A stretch of 64,000 nt of DNA from Aliiroseovarius crassostreae. Its GTDB lineage: Bacteria; Pseudomonadota; Alphaproteobacteria; Rhodobacterales; Rhodobacteraceae. Below the pieces are notes generated by a model. The model had not been told where the DNA came from. It did not search any database and was given only the letters and a program-made list of their open reading frames with translations. Position 1 is the first letter of the stretch. Every line of letters starts with the position of its first letter. Position numbers and translations under genes: made by a program. Location of the stretch: NCBI RefSeq assembly GCF_001307765.1, contig NZ_LKBA01000001.1, positions 186,001 through 250,000 of the forward strand, in the 5' to 3' direction. Below, piece by piece: positions 28,669-40,176 of this stretch.

Positions 28669-29507
28669 CTGTTTTTCTCGACAGTGAACTGAGTGAAACC
28701 GAACGCAGTGAGGCTGCGCGGTTTCATGTGATCCCGGTTCCGCTGGAGCGTACGGTATCGTATGGTTCGGGCACTCAGGCGGGACCGGCCGCAATCCTTG
28801 ATGCGTCAAATGAATTGGAACGCCTGTGCAATGGCCAAGAACCCTGCACTGATGGGATCTTTACCCATGCCCCGGTTGACTGTGACGGTCCCTTGCCCGA
28901 GGTGATGGAGCGGATCGCCTGTGAGACCGAAGCCGTGGTGAAAGCCGGAAAGCTGCCGGTCACGCTGGGTGGGGAACATTCGCTCAGTTATGGCGCTGTC
29001 ATCGGCGTGGCCCGCGCATTGGGCCAGCCGATTGGTGTGGTGCAGGTGGATGCCCATGCGGATCTGCGCGTGGCGTATCAGGGCGAAAAGCACTCCCATG
29101 CCTCGGTCATGCATCTGTTGTCCGAAGAGGGGATCCGTCTTGCGCAATTCGGTGTGCGCGCGCTGTGCCCGCAAGAGGCCGAAAGCCGGATTGCCAACAA
29201 CGTGTTTCACGTGGATGCCGAGGATCTGGTCACGGGCAATATCCTTGCCGTGGATCTGCCGGAGGATTTCCCCGAACTGGTTTATGTGAGTTTTGATGTG
29301 GACGGGCTGGATCCCAGCCAGATGCCCGCCACCGGAACGCCCGTGCCCGGAGGTTTGGGGTTCTATCAGGCCCTGCGACTGGTGGAGCACGCATTGAAGG
29401 GGCGCCGCTGTGTCGGGATGGACGTGGTGGAGCTTGCCCCCAACGGGCAGGACGCCTGGGATTTCACCGCGGCGCAGATCACCTATCGGTTGATGGCCGC
29501 CTGTTGA
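28665..29507 (+). CDS. speB: agmatinase
   Basis: A 280-residue ureohydrolase that completes the arginine-agmatine-putrescine route. Manganese ligands are intact: GGEHS, QVDAHADLR and SFDVDGLDPSQMPATGTPVPGG. Unlike the homologue at 23162, the N-terminus is complete and the third ligand block has the normal DPS sequence. With SpeA and the two carboxyspermidine enzymes it gives a full path from arginine to spermidine without S-adenosylmethionine decarboxylase. Confidence 0.93.
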   Translation: MTVFLDSELSETERSEAARFHVIPVPLERTVSYGSGTQAGPAAILDASNELERLCNGQEPCTDGIFTHAPVDCDGPLPEVMERIACETEAVVKAGKLPVTLGGEHSLSYGAVIGVARALGQPIGVVQVDAHADLRVAYQGEKHSHASVMHLLSEEGIRLAQFGVRALCPQEAESRIANNVFHVDAEDLVTGNILAVDLPEDFPELVYVSFDVDGLDPSQMPATGTPVPGGLGFYQALRLVEHALKGRRCVGMDVVELAPNGQDAWDFTAAQITYRLMAAC

Positions 29508-29710
29508 GCTGAGACAGGGGGGCAGACTGGCAGGTGGCGCGGAACCTCTTCCATCTGTCTGACCAAGGCAGGGACCACCGCCTCACGCCCATAGATGTCT
29601 GTCTGTTGGCGGGGCGGGCAGGCTGTCAGTGCCGGCCCCTCGCCGGTCCCTCACGCGCGAGAGCCGTGACGTTGTGCTGGCAGTTTTCTGACCGAACCGG
29701 AACGAGCCGC

Positions 29711-29739
29711 TTGCAATTCGAAAATCTCTTTCCTAAACC
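29711..29739 (+). promoter_or_regulatory. likely promoter of the thiamin operon
   Basis: TTGCAA (29711-29716) and TAAACC (29734-29739) are separated by 17 bases. Transcription would start about 29746, immediately before the riboswitch aptamer. The 29508-29710 stretch before it shows nothing I can name. Confidence 0.5.
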
Positions 29740-29746
29740 TTAGGCA

Positions 29747-29862
29747 CGCAGGGGAGTCCCGCTTAGGGGACTGAGAGGCTGACAGGGGACGTTCCAAAGT
29801 GGACACCCCCGGTGATGCGACCCTTTGAACCTGACCCAGTTGACACTGGCGTAGGAAGCTAG
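29747..29862 (+). ncRNA. TPP (THI-box) riboswitch
   Basis: The aptamer core is recognisable. It has an opening stem near CAGGGGAGTCCC, the conserved CTGAGAGGCTGA (29771-29782), and then ACCCTTTGAACCTGA (29820-29834) and CTGGCGTAGGAAGCTA (29847-29862). This is the family that binds thiamin pyrophosphate and lowers expression. About 110 bases of GC-rich expression platform follow, with a CCCGGGGGTATCCCCC stem, before thiC. Confidence 0.95.
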
Positions 29863-29951
29863 GCGCGACCCGGGGGTATCCCCCTTGCGACAGCCGACCA
29901 CGGGGGCGATACGTCCCCGGCTCCCTCCCAAGCTCACTGGTGTCTTTTTAA

Positions 29952-32788
<2,837 letters not shown>

Positions 32789-32955
32789 CGTTTCTGCCAG
32801 AACATTGGCGGACCTGATGGAAGAGCTGAATTTCACCAGCCCATTTGTCGCCACGGCATTGAATGCCGAGTTCATTGCCCGCGAGCTGCGGGCGGATATG
32901 TGGCTGGTTGACGGGGATCAGGTTGAGATCCTCGCGCCGATGAAAGGGGGCTGAG

Positions 32956-33738
32956 ATGCAGATCTACGGCCAAGAGATCTCGTCCCGGTTTTTGCTGGGC
33001 ACGGCGCAATACCCGTCGCCTGCCATTCTGGTCGACGCCATCCGGGCCGCCCGCTGTGAGATCGTGACGGTCAGTCTGCGGCGTGAAACCAGTGCGGGCA
33101 CGGGGGCGGCGTTCTGGCAGGTGCTGAATGACCTCAATCTGCGCATCCTGCCCAATACCGCCGGGTGCCACACTGCCAGCGAAGCGATCACCACGGCCCG
33201 CATGGCGCGGGAACTTTTTGGCACGAGCTGGATCAAGCTCGAAGTGATTGGCCATTCCGACAGTCTGCAACCGGATGTGTTCGCATTGGTCGAGGCCGCG
33301 CGGGTGCTGTGTGCTGAGGGGTTTCAGGTGTTTCCCTACACAACCGATGACCTGATTGTGGGGGAAAAACTGATTGAGGCCGGGTGTGAACTTCTCATGC
33401 CATGGGGGGCGCCGATCGGGTCGGGGCAAGGGTTGCGCAACCCGGATGCGCTGCGTGCCATGCGCGCGCATTTCCCGGAGGTGCCGCTGATTGTCGATGC
33501 CGGGATTGGGCGACCGTCTGATGCGGTGATGGCGATGGAGCTGGGCATGGATGCGGTTCTTTTGAACACCGCCGTTGCCAAGGCCGGTGACCCGGTGGCG
33601 ATGGCGCGCGCCATGGCGGATGCGGTGACGGTCGGGCGGGCAGGATACCTTGCCGACCCGATGCCGCGCCGCGACATGGCGGTCCCTTCGACGCCCATTC
33701 TGGGCCTTGCAGATCTTGATATGAAAGGTCTTGGCTGA
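32956..33738 (+). CDS. thiG: thiazole synthase ThiG
   Basis: A 260-residue TIM-barrel enzyme that forms the thiazole phosphate from deoxyxylulose phosphate, dehydroglycine and ThiS thiocarboxylate. The N-terminal [13 protein letters not shown], the lysine in IKLEVIGHS (Schiff base) and [15 protein letters not shown] are characteristic. [13 protein letters not shown]-type phosphate binding appears as [19 protein letters not shown]. It starts one base after thiS and overlaps thiE. Confidence 0.97.
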   Translation: MQIYGQEISSRFLLGTAQYPSPAILVDAIRAARCEIVTVSLRRETSAGTGAAFWQVLNDLNLRILPNTAGCHTASEAITTARMARELFGTSWIKLEVIGHSDSLQPDVFALVEAARVLCAEGFQVFPYTTDDLIVGEKLIEAGCELLMPWGAPIGSGQGLRNPDALRAMRAHFPEVPLIVDAGIGRPSDAVMAMELGMDAVLLNTAVAKAGDPVAMARAMADAVTVGRAGYLADPMPRRDMAVPSTPILGLADLDMKGLG

Positions 33739-34331
33739 TGGAACGATTTTACCTGATTGTTGATCACGTGGCCCGGTTGGAACTTCTTGTGCCGCATGGC
33801 GTCAAGCTGGTGCAGTTGCGCATCAAGGATCTGCCAGAGACCGAGATCCGTCGCCAGATCGCCCGTGCCCGCGATGTCTGTGCGGTGCATGGCGCGCAGT
33901 TGGTGGTGAATGACTATTGGCAGGCTGCCTTGGACCTAAAGTGCAGCTTTGTCCATCTTGGGCAGGAGGATATGGACGGCGCCGATTTTGCCGCCCTTCG
34001 TCAGGCCGGGGTGCGGTTTGGTCTGTCGACCCATGATGAAGCAGAGCTTGATCGCGCACTGTCTTGTGACCCTGCCTATGTTGCCCTTGGCCCGGTCTAT
34101 CCGACCCTTCTGAAAAAGATGAAATGGGGGCCGCAGGGGTTGGGAAAAATCAACCGGTGGAAGGCGATGGCGGGGGATACGCCGCTGGTGGCAATCGGCG
34201 GGTTGACCCCGGAGCGGCTGCCCGGTGTTTTTGCCGCAGGCGCCGACAGTGCGGCGGTGGTCACGGATATTTGTCAGGCGGAGGACCCCGAAGCGCGCAC
34301 CCGGCAATGGGTGGGGGCCTGTGCCCGATGA
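33738..34331 (+). CDS. thiE: thiamine-phosphate synthase ThiE
   Basis: A 197-residue TIM-barrel enzyme that joins the pyrimidine pyrophosphate and thiazole phosphate moieties. LVQLRIKDLPETEIRRQI, the substrate-binding VNDYWQAALD, HLGQEDMDGADF, FGLSTHDEAELD and ALGPVYPT follow family order. Its start codon shares a base with the thiG stop. Confidence 0.93.
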   Translation: MERFYLIVDHVARLELLVPHGVKLVQLRIKDLPETEIRRQIARARDVCAVHGAQLVVNDYWQAALDLKCSFVHLGQEDMDGADFAALRQAGVRFGLSTHDEAELDRALSCDPAYVALGPVYPTLLKKMKWGPQGLGKINRWKAMAGDTPLVAIGGLTPERLPGVFAAGADSAAVVTDICQAEDPEARTRQWVGACAR

Positions 34332-35062
34332 ACGCCAAAAGGATCATGGTCATCGCGGGCACGGACAGCAGCGGTGGCGCGGGGCTGAGCCGGGACATCG
34401 CAGTGGCGGCCGAGTTGGGGGTTGAGGTGATGCCGATCGTGACTGCGGTCACGGCCCAGACACACGAAGCGGTGGCCGGGACGGTTCCGATACCGGCACG
34501 CTTTGTGCACCAGCAGATTGAGGCCGCGAGGGCCTCGGGGGAGTTTCAGGCGATCAAGATCGGGATGCTTGGGACTGTCGAGGTCGCGGAATGTGTTGCC
34601 GATTGCCTGCAGCATATGCCGGTGCCGACCGTGTTTGATCCGGTGTTGAAGGCAAGTTCCGGTGGCGCGCTGATGGCGGGGCAATTGCCAGGGGCGGTGC
34701 TGGCGCAGGCGGACCTTGTCACCCCGAACCTTGAGGAGGCGGCGGCTCTGACCGGGCGTGCATCGGCGGCGGATTTTGCGACAATTGCGGCACAGGCCAA
34801 TGACATTTTGCAGGCAGGTGCCGGGGCCGTGCTGGTGAAAGGGGGGCATGGAGGAGGTGAAAAGGCCACAGATCATCTGTTTGGGGCGTGTGGCCACCAC
34901 GCCTTCCCCGCGCCGCGATTGCCGGTTGAGAGGAGGGGGACCGGCTGCGCTTTGGCCACGACAATTGCCTGCCACCTGGCGCTGGGGCGGGGTCTTGTTG
35001 ACGCCTGTCGCCTTGGGAAGCAGCGGATGCAGTCCTGGCTTGAACAGTCGCTTGACGCCTGA
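34328..35062 (+). CDS. thiD: hydroxymethylpyrimidine (phosphate) kinase ThiD
   Basis: A 244-residue ribokinase-family kinase that phosphorylates HMP and HMP-P. IAGTDSSGGAGLSRDI is the N-terminal substrate loop, FDPVLKASSGGAL follows, VTPNLEEAAALTG is typical, and RRGTGCALATTIACHLA contains the anion hole and catalytic region (GTGC). It is slightly shorter than average. The ATG overlaps the thiE stop; an upstream frame from 34124 lies inside thiE and is rejected. Confidence 0.95.
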   Translation: MNAKRIMVIAGTDSSGGAGLSRDIAVAAELGVEVMPIVTAVTAQTHEAVAGTVPIPARFVHQQIEAARASGEFQAIKIGMLGTVEVAECVADCLQHMPVPTVFDPVLKASSGGALMAGQLPGAVLAQADLVTPNLEEAAALTGRASAADFATIAAQANDILQAGAGAVLVKGGHGGGEKATDHLFGACGHHAFPAPRLPVERRGTGCALATTIACHLALGRGLVDACRLGKQRMQSWLEQSLDA

Positions 35063-35109
35063 GCCGAAACCCTCAATGTAGCGGTCGGACATACAAAAAG
35101 GCCCCCACG

Positions 35110-35940
35110 ATGTTGTCAGACCAGCTTCATATCCTTGCCTGCCAGATCGACATTCCTGCCATGACCACGGGTGCAGAACGTGACAGGCATCTGGTGCGGA
35201 TCCGTGCCGAGGTGGATACGCGGCTGCAACAACAGCCCGCTGATCTGGTGGTTCTGCCAGAGCTTTCCTCGATCGATTATTCCCGCCCGGCTTTCGCGGC
35301 GCTGGAGGAGCTGGGGGAGCCGCTGGACGGGGCATCTTTTCAGGTCTGGCGTGAGATTGCGATCAAGCATGACTGCCATGTTGTCTTCGGGTTTGCGTGC
35401 CGTGGGGAAGGGGCGGAACACGGACGGCATTTCATCTCGATGGGGGTGGTTGGCCCGAAAGGGGAGCTGGTAGGGCATTACGACAAGATCTATCTGGCGC
35501 AGTTCGGTGCGTCGATGGAGAAGGACTATTTCGAACGCGGCACAAAGCCGTTTTCGTTTGAAGTGAAGGGATTTCGGGTTGCGCCGATCATTTGCGCGGA
35601 TATTCGCATCCCGGAATTGTCACGCCATCTGACGCTGGAACATGGTGCGGAGCTTATCCTGCATTGCGGCGCCTATGCGCGGGATGAAACATTTGCCACC
35701 TGGCATGATTTTTCCAGAACGCGGGCGATTGAGAACCAGCTGTTTTTCCTAAGTCTCAACCGGGCCGGGAAGATGTTTGGCGATTCGCTGTTCTGTTTGC
35801 CCTGGATGGATGACACCACACGACCTGTGGCGTTTTCGGACCACTCAGAAGAGTTCAAACATGTTCTGGTCGCGCGGCAGGCTCTGGAAACGGCGCGCAA
35901 CACTTACTCTTTCCTGCAGGACCGGCTGACATCCCTTTAG
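35110..35940 (+). CDS. carbon-nitrogen hydrolase (nitrilase superfamily)
   Basis: A 276-residue amidase-type enzyme with the complete catalytic triad: E51 (LPELSS), K126 (YDKIYLA) and C162 (IICADIRIPEL). It hydrolyses a C-N bond in an amide or N-carbamyl compound; the substrate is not evident. It lies 47 bases after thiD and may be co-transcribed, so a role in precursor salvage is conceivable, but equally it may belong with the TRAP transporter whose remnant follows directly. Confidence 0.87.
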   Translation: MLSDQLHILACQIDIPAMTTGAERDRHLVRIRAEVDTRLQQQPADLVVLPELSSIDYSRPAFAALEELGEPLDGASFQVWREIAIKHDCHVVFGFACRGEGAEHGRHFISMGVVGPKGELVGHYDKIYLAQFGASMEKDYFERGTKPFSFEVKGFRVAPIICADIRIPELSRHLTLEHGAELILHCGAYARDETFATWHDFSRTRAIENQLFFLSLNRAGKMFGDSLFCLPWMDDTTRPVAFSDHSEEFKHVLVARQALETARNTYSFLQDRLTSL

Positions 35941-36357
35941 GGTAACCTGATTGCACAGGGCGCACCGCAGGTGGCCAAAGATCTTGTCTATTCGGTGTCA
36001 GATGATCCGATTGTCATCCTCCTGATGATCAATGTGGTGATGATCCTGATCGGGATGCTGATGGATGACATCTCGGGGCTTTTGCTGTCGACCCCAATCC
36101 TGTTGCCGATTGCGCAATCGGTTGGCATGGACCCGATCCATTTTGCTGCCGTGATCGGTGTGAACTTGGGTATGGCGAATATTACGCCGCCGACCGCGCC
36201 GCTTTTGTATCTGGGCGCGCAGGTGGCTGAGACGCCGGTTGCCAAGATGCTCTGGCCGACTCTGGTCTTTATTGTCTTCGCCTGGTTGCCCACGCTGATG
36301 CTGACCACCTTTGTGCCGCAACTGGCGCTGTGGTTGCCAAACCTGCTTTTGGGGTGA
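35941..36357 (+). pseudogene. dctM: C-terminal remnant of a TRAP transporter large permease (DctM)
   Basis: An open stretch of ~138 codons that begins right after the TAG of the hydrolase gene and in the same frame. DDPIVILLMINVVMILIGMLMDD, then GLLLSTPILLPIAQSVGMDP and GVNLGMANITPPTAPLLYLG, are the last third of a DctM permease. Roughly two thirds of the gene and its start are missing, so it is a remnant. GTG at 35971 could start a 128-residue fragment. Confidence 0.85.
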
Positions 36358-36380
36358 GCCTCTGAAAAATCGAAAAAAAC

Positions 36381-36408
36381 AAAAGCCGGCGTGGCAGCGC
36401 CGGCTTTT
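36381..36408. terminator. bidirectional intrinsic terminator
   Basis: AAAAGCCGGCG (36381-36391) pairs with CGCCGGCTTTT (36398-36408), with a six-base loop. T-runs on both strands would serve the permease remnant and the small minus-strand gene. Confidence 0.85.
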
Positions 36409-36444
36409 ATGATTCTGAGGGTGAGAGCCCTGGATCTGGTTTGA

Positions 36445-36540
36445 TCATGAAAAAGCCAGAATCGACACTGTCACGATGGTCATGAGGCCAACGGCCACAA
36501 AGCCCACATAATGCAGGGCGTGGATCATGTTTTGTGCCAT
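36445..36540 (-). CDS. 31-residue single-span membrane protein
   Basis: An unlisted small frame: ATG at 36538-36540, TGA at 36445-36447. A strong AAGGAG lies about 8 bases upstream. The peptide starts MAQNMIHALHYVGFVAVG and continues with a hydrophobic helix ending ILAFS. It would span the inner membrane once. The terminator at 36381 lies just downstream. The family is unknown; ribosome-binding site, composition and terminator support expression. Confidence 0.6.
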   Translation of the reverse strand: MAQNMIHALHYVGFVAVGLMTIVTVSILAFS

Positions 36541-36930
36541 CCTTCAGCTCCTTTTCTTTTTGAGGGGAATGCGCGAAACGCGCGTATGTTGCGCCGCGCC
36601 CCACCTTATCCCCGCTTCAGGTATAAGGCGGGACGCTTTAGGGTGGGTGTTGCGCCATGAGAAGCAGACCATCTACAAACCCGTTATGTGTTTTTTCAAT
36701 AGCTGGCTGAGACCCAGGGCGCGGCCAGAGCAGGTTTTCGGTTTTCTTTTGCGCAGTGCAAGAAAGTTATTGGATTTTGGATCCAATTTTGATACCCCCC
36801 ATGGGTATACAGGTTATTCCTTGAGGAAATCCGGCAAATTGGATGGAATCACCGGGATGACAATGGAGGAATTCCCCTCTTCACCCATCACTTTCCTGGC
36901 CCAGTGCCAGCCTGCAGACAGGAGCCCCTC
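36541..36930 (+). promoter_or_regulatory. upstream region of hydroxyproline operon with operator-like palindrome
   Basis: The 390 bases hold no larger gene. A perfect palindrome TTGGATCCAA (36777-36786) lies within ATTGGATTTTGGATCCAATT, and another ATTGGAT occurs at 36837-36843. The same word is found before the GntR and dehydrogenase genes, so this is the likely operator of the catabolic operon. Confidence 0.5.
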
Positions 36931-37890
36931 ATGTCGAATACCATTTTCACCGGCACCATGCCCGCCTTGATGACCCCTTGCAAAGAAGACCGCACCCCGG
37001 ACTATGATGCGCTGGTCAAAAAGGGGCGCGAAATGATCGAGGCCGGGATGTCCGCCGTGGTCTATTGCGGCTCCATGGGCGACTGGCCCCTGCTGTCGGA
37101 TGAAGAGCGGATGATCGGCGTCGAATGTCTGGTCGAAGCGGGGTTGCCCGTGGTGGTCGGCACCGGGGCGATCAATTCCAAATCCGCCGTGGCCCACGCG
37201 GCGCACGCTCAGAAAGTTGGCGCTGCTGGCCTGATGGTGATCCCGCGCGTTCTGTCCCGCGGCACCTCGATCACCGCGCAAAAGAACCATTTCAAGGCAA
37301 TCCTTGAGGCCGCCCCGGCCGTGCCGGCGATCATCTATAACAGCCCGGTATACGGCTTTGCCACGCGGGCGGAGCTGTTCTTTGCCCTGCGGGCCGAGCA
37401 TCCGAACCTTGTCGGGTTCAAAGAGTTCGGTGGCAAAGACGACCTGCGCTATGCGGCTGAACATATCACCAGCCAGGATGATCAGGTGACGCTGATGGTT
37501 GGTGTCGATACCGAGGTTTACCACGGCTTTGTCAATTGCGGTGCCACCGGCTCGATCACCGGGATCGGAACAGCTCTTCCGAAAGAGGCCCTGCTGCTTG
37601 CCGCCCTGTCGCAAAAAGCGGCCAAAGGCCATGCCGAAGCCCGCAAGCGGGCCCAGGAACTGGAAGAAGCCTTTGGGGTTCTGGCCAGTTTTGATGAAGG
37701 CACCGACCTGGTGCTTTACTACAAATACCTGCTCGTGCTGAATGGCGAAGAGGAGTACCGCCTGCACTTCAATGAAACGGATGTGCTGACGGATGCGCAG
37801 CGCAACTATTGCGAACAGCAATACGCTCTGTTTCGCAACTGGTTTGCGGATTGGAGCAAGCAAGGTGGGGTGATCGCTGAATGCATGTGA
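36931..37890 (+). CDS. DapA-family deaminase/aldolase, likely 1-pyrroline-4-hydroxy-2-carboxylate deaminase
   Basis: A 319-residue TIM-barrel protein of the dihydrodipicolinate synthase/N-acetylneuraminate lyase family. The Schiff-base lysine is K164 (VGFKEFGG) and the catalytic tyrosine is Y136 (IIYNSPVYG). In hydroxyproline breakdown a member of this family deaminates 1-pyrroline-4-hydroxy-2-carboxylate to 2-oxoglutarate semialdehyde. Neighbouring epimerase, D-amino-acid dehydrogenase and semialdehyde dehydrogenase genes make that role likely. The start at 36931 follows AGGAG, and the gene overlaps the next by 10 bases. Confidence 0.85.
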   Translation: MSNTIFTGTMPALMTPCKEDRTPDYDALVKKGREMIEAGMSAVVYCGSMGDWPLLSDEERMIGVECLVEAGLPVVVGTGAINSKSAVAHAAHAQKVGAAGLMVIPRVLSRGTSITAQKNHFKAILEAAPAVPAIIYNSPVYGFATRAELFFALRAEHPNLVGFKEFGGKDDLRYAAEHITSQDDQVTLMVGVDTEVYHGFVNCGATGSITGIGTALPKEALLLAALSQKAAKGHAEARKRAQELEEAFGVLASFDEGTDLVLYYKYLLVLNGEEEYRLHFNETDVLTDAQRNYCEQQYALFRNWFADWSKQGGVIAECM

Positions 37891-38813
37891 TCGACAGCCA
37901 TACCGGGGGGATGCCCACACGGGTGATCCTGAACGGCGGTCCGGACCTTGGGTCCGGGCCTTTGGCCGATCAGGCCCGGGCGCTCGCAACCGATCACGAA
38001 GGGTTTTATAAATCCGTCCTGCTTGAACCGCGCGGCCAACCCGGCATGGTCGGGGCCTTGCTGGTAGAGCCGCAGGACCCAAGCTGTGAGGTTGGCGTCA
38101 TCTATTTCGACGCGGACGCGGTGTTGGGGATGTGTGGTCATGGCACCATCGGGCTGGGTGTCACGCTGGCCCATATGGGACGTATCGGCATCGGCACACA
38201 TCGGATAGAGACGCCCGTCGGTGTGATTTCGATTGACGTGCTGGACCCCAATACCGTGCGCGTTACGAATGTGGAAAGTCGCCGGGTCAAGGCGGGGATC
38301 ACGCTCGATGTTCCGGAATATGGGCCGGTGACAGGTGACCTTGCCTATGGCGGCAACTGGTTTTTCATCGTTGACCCCAGCCCCTTGCCGGTGGACAGCG
38401 GTCATATCCGCGCGCTCACCGACATGACGATTGCGGTGCGCGAAACCTGCATCTCGCAGGGGGTATGTGGCGAAAATGGCGAGCTGGTAGACCATGTGAT
38501 TTTCCAGGGCTCCTCGCCGCGGGACGGGGTGCACAGCCGCAATTTCGTGCTGTGCCCGGATGATGAGTATGACCGGTCGCCCTGCGGCACGGGCAGCTCC
38601 GCCCGCCTTGCCTGTCTCGCAGCAGACGGTCGACTGGCGCCCGGTGATGAGATCGTGCAGGAAAGCGTGATCGGTAGCCCCTACCGGCTTTCCTATCAAT
38701 CCGGGCCCAACGGGGGGGTCATCCCCACACTCACCGGTCAGGCATTTGTGATGGCCGAAGGGACACTCCTCTTTGATGGGCAGGATCCCTTTAAGGCAGG
38801 TATTTACCTGTGA
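37881..38813 (+). CDS. 4-hydroxyproline 2-epimerase (proline racemase family)
   Basis: A 310-residue enzyme with both catalytic cysteines of the racemase/epimerase type: C85 in GMCGHGTIG and C235 in SPCGTGSSAR. It should convert trans-4-hydroxy-L-proline to cis-4-hydroxy-D-proline. IDSHTGGMPTRV is the N-terminal substrate loop. Proline racemase is the alternative, but the flanking deaminase and dehydrogenases favour hydroxyproline. Confidence 0.88.
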   Translation: MHVIDSHTGGMPTRVILNGGPDLGSGPLADQARALATDHEGFYKSVLLEPRGQPGMVGALLVEPQDPSCEVGVIYFDADAVLGMCGHGTIGLGVTLAHMGRIGIGTHRIETPVGVISIDVLDPNTVRVTNVESRRVKAGITLDVPEYGPVTGDLAYGGNWFFIVDPSPLPVDSGHIRALTDMTIAVRETCISQGVCGENGELVDHVIFQGSSPRDGVHSRNFVLCPDDEYDRSPCGTGSSARLACLAADGRLAPGDEIVQESVIGSPYRLSYQSGPNGGVIPTLTGQAFVMAEGTLLFDGQDPFKAGIYL

Positions 38814-38818
38814 CCCTG

Positions 38819-38839
38819 CCGGGCGGTTTTGCCGCCCGG
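38819..38839 (+). other. intergenic stem-loop
   Basis: CCGGGCGG (38819-38826) pairs with CCGCCCGG (38832-38839) across TTTTG. No T-run follows. It lies between the epimerase and dehydrogenase genes of the operon. Confidence 0.4.
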
Positions 38840-38896
38840 ACACCCCAATTGACACAGGACCATACCGGGCCGTCCCGGATCATCTGAGAGGCAGAG

Positions 38897-40141
38897 ATGG
38901 ATAACACACGTGACATTGTGGTCATTGGCGCCGGGATCATCGGGATCAGCACCGCGTTGGAGTTGCTGAACCGCGGGCAGAACGTCACGGTGATAGATCG
39001 TGACGGCGTGGCAGAAGGGGCGTCAAAGGGCAATGCGGGTGCATTTGCCTTTACCGAGATCGTGCCGCTGGCCACGCCGGGGATCATGCGCAAGGCGCCC
39101 AAGTGGTTGCTTGACCCGCTTGGCCCGCTGTCGGTTCCTCCGTCATACGCGTTGAAAATCGCCCCGTGGATGTTGCGGTTCTGGCGGGCGAGCTGGCAGG
39201 ACCGCTATCTTGCCTCGCTCTCGGCGCAATCAAAGTTGATGGATCTCAGTCGGGCCGCCCTTGAACGCCAGATCAAGGATGTTGATGGTGAGGGGTTGAT
39301 GCAGCGCGAGGGGCAAATCACGCTTTACGAAACGGCGGCCGAGTTTCAGGCAAGCCTGCCTCAATGGGAGCTGCGCAAGGCCAATGGTATCCCGTTTGAG
39401 CTTTTGGAAAGCCCTGAGGCGATTGCCGAGATTCAACCCGGTCTGAGCCGCCAATTTACCCATGCGGGCTACACCCCCACCTGGATGAACACGGTGGATC
39501 CCGCCGGTTGGACCCGGCATCTGGCCGCACAATTCGTGGCGCGCGGGGGTGAGATTCGTGTGGCAGAGGTGACCGATCTGGTGTCCTCGGAAAGCGGTGT
39601 GAAACTGACCCTGCCCGACGGGCCGCTGGTTGCACAGAAACTGGTGGTGAGTGCGGGGGCCTATTCGCATCAGCTTGCCGCCCGGCTGGGGGATCGTATC
39701 CCGCTTGAAACCGAACGCGGTTACAACACGACCCTGCCCGAAGGGGCATTTGATTTGCGCACCCATGTCACCTTTGGCAGCCATGGCTTTGTGTTGTCGC
39801 GGATCAATGGAGGGGTGCGTGTTGGCGGTGCGGTGGAGCTTGGCGGGCTCAAGCTCAAACCCAATTACAAGCGGGCTGACACCCTGCTGGCCAAGGCCAA
39901 ACGCTTTGCGCCGGGGCTCAACACCGAAGGGGGCACGCAATGGATGGGGTTCCGCCCGTCTTTGCCTGATAGCCTGCCTGTCATTGACCGCGCCCCCGGT
40001 GCGCCCCGCGTCATCTATGCCTTTGGGCATGGGCATCTGGGCCTGACACAATCCGCCGGCACCGCCGAACTGGTGGCGGATCTGGTCATGGATCACCCCA
40101 GTGAATTTGACTTGCGCCCATTCCGGGCTGCGCGGTTCTGA
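38897..40141 (+). CDS. FAD-dependent D-amino-acid (D-hydroxyproline) dehydrogenase
   Basis: A 414-residue DadA-like flavoprotein. The dinucleotide-binding motif [22 protein letters not shown] is at the N-terminus, and the FAD-domain end [20 protein letters not shown] ... [20 protein letters not shown] closes the fold. It likely oxidises cis-4-hydroxy-D-proline from the epimerase to the pyrroline that the DapA-family enzyme deaminates. It is separated from the epimerase by 83 bases. Confidence 0.87.
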   Translation: MDNTRDIVVIGAGIIGISTALELLNRGQNVTVIDRDGVAEGASKGNAGAFAFTEIVPLATPGIMRKAPKWLLDPLGPLSVPPSYALKIAPWMLRFWRASWQDRYLASLSAQSKLMDLSRAALERQIKDVDGEGLMQREGQITLYETAAEFQASLPQWELRKANGIPFELLESPEAIAEIQPGLSRQFTHAGYTPTWMNTVDPAGWTRHLAAQFVARGGEIRVAEVTDLVSSESGVKLTLPDGPLVAQKLVVSAGAYSHQLAARLGDRIPLETERGYNTTLPEGAFDLRTHVTFGSHGFVLSRINGGVRVGGAVELGGLKLKPNYKRADTLLAKAKRFAPGLNTEGGTQWMGFRPSLPDSLPVIDRAPGAPRVIYAFGHGHLGLTQSAGTAELVADLVMDHPSEFDLRPFRAARF

Positions 40142-40176
40142 TCGAAGCGCCGAACGATTTAGAAAAGGGAAATCCC

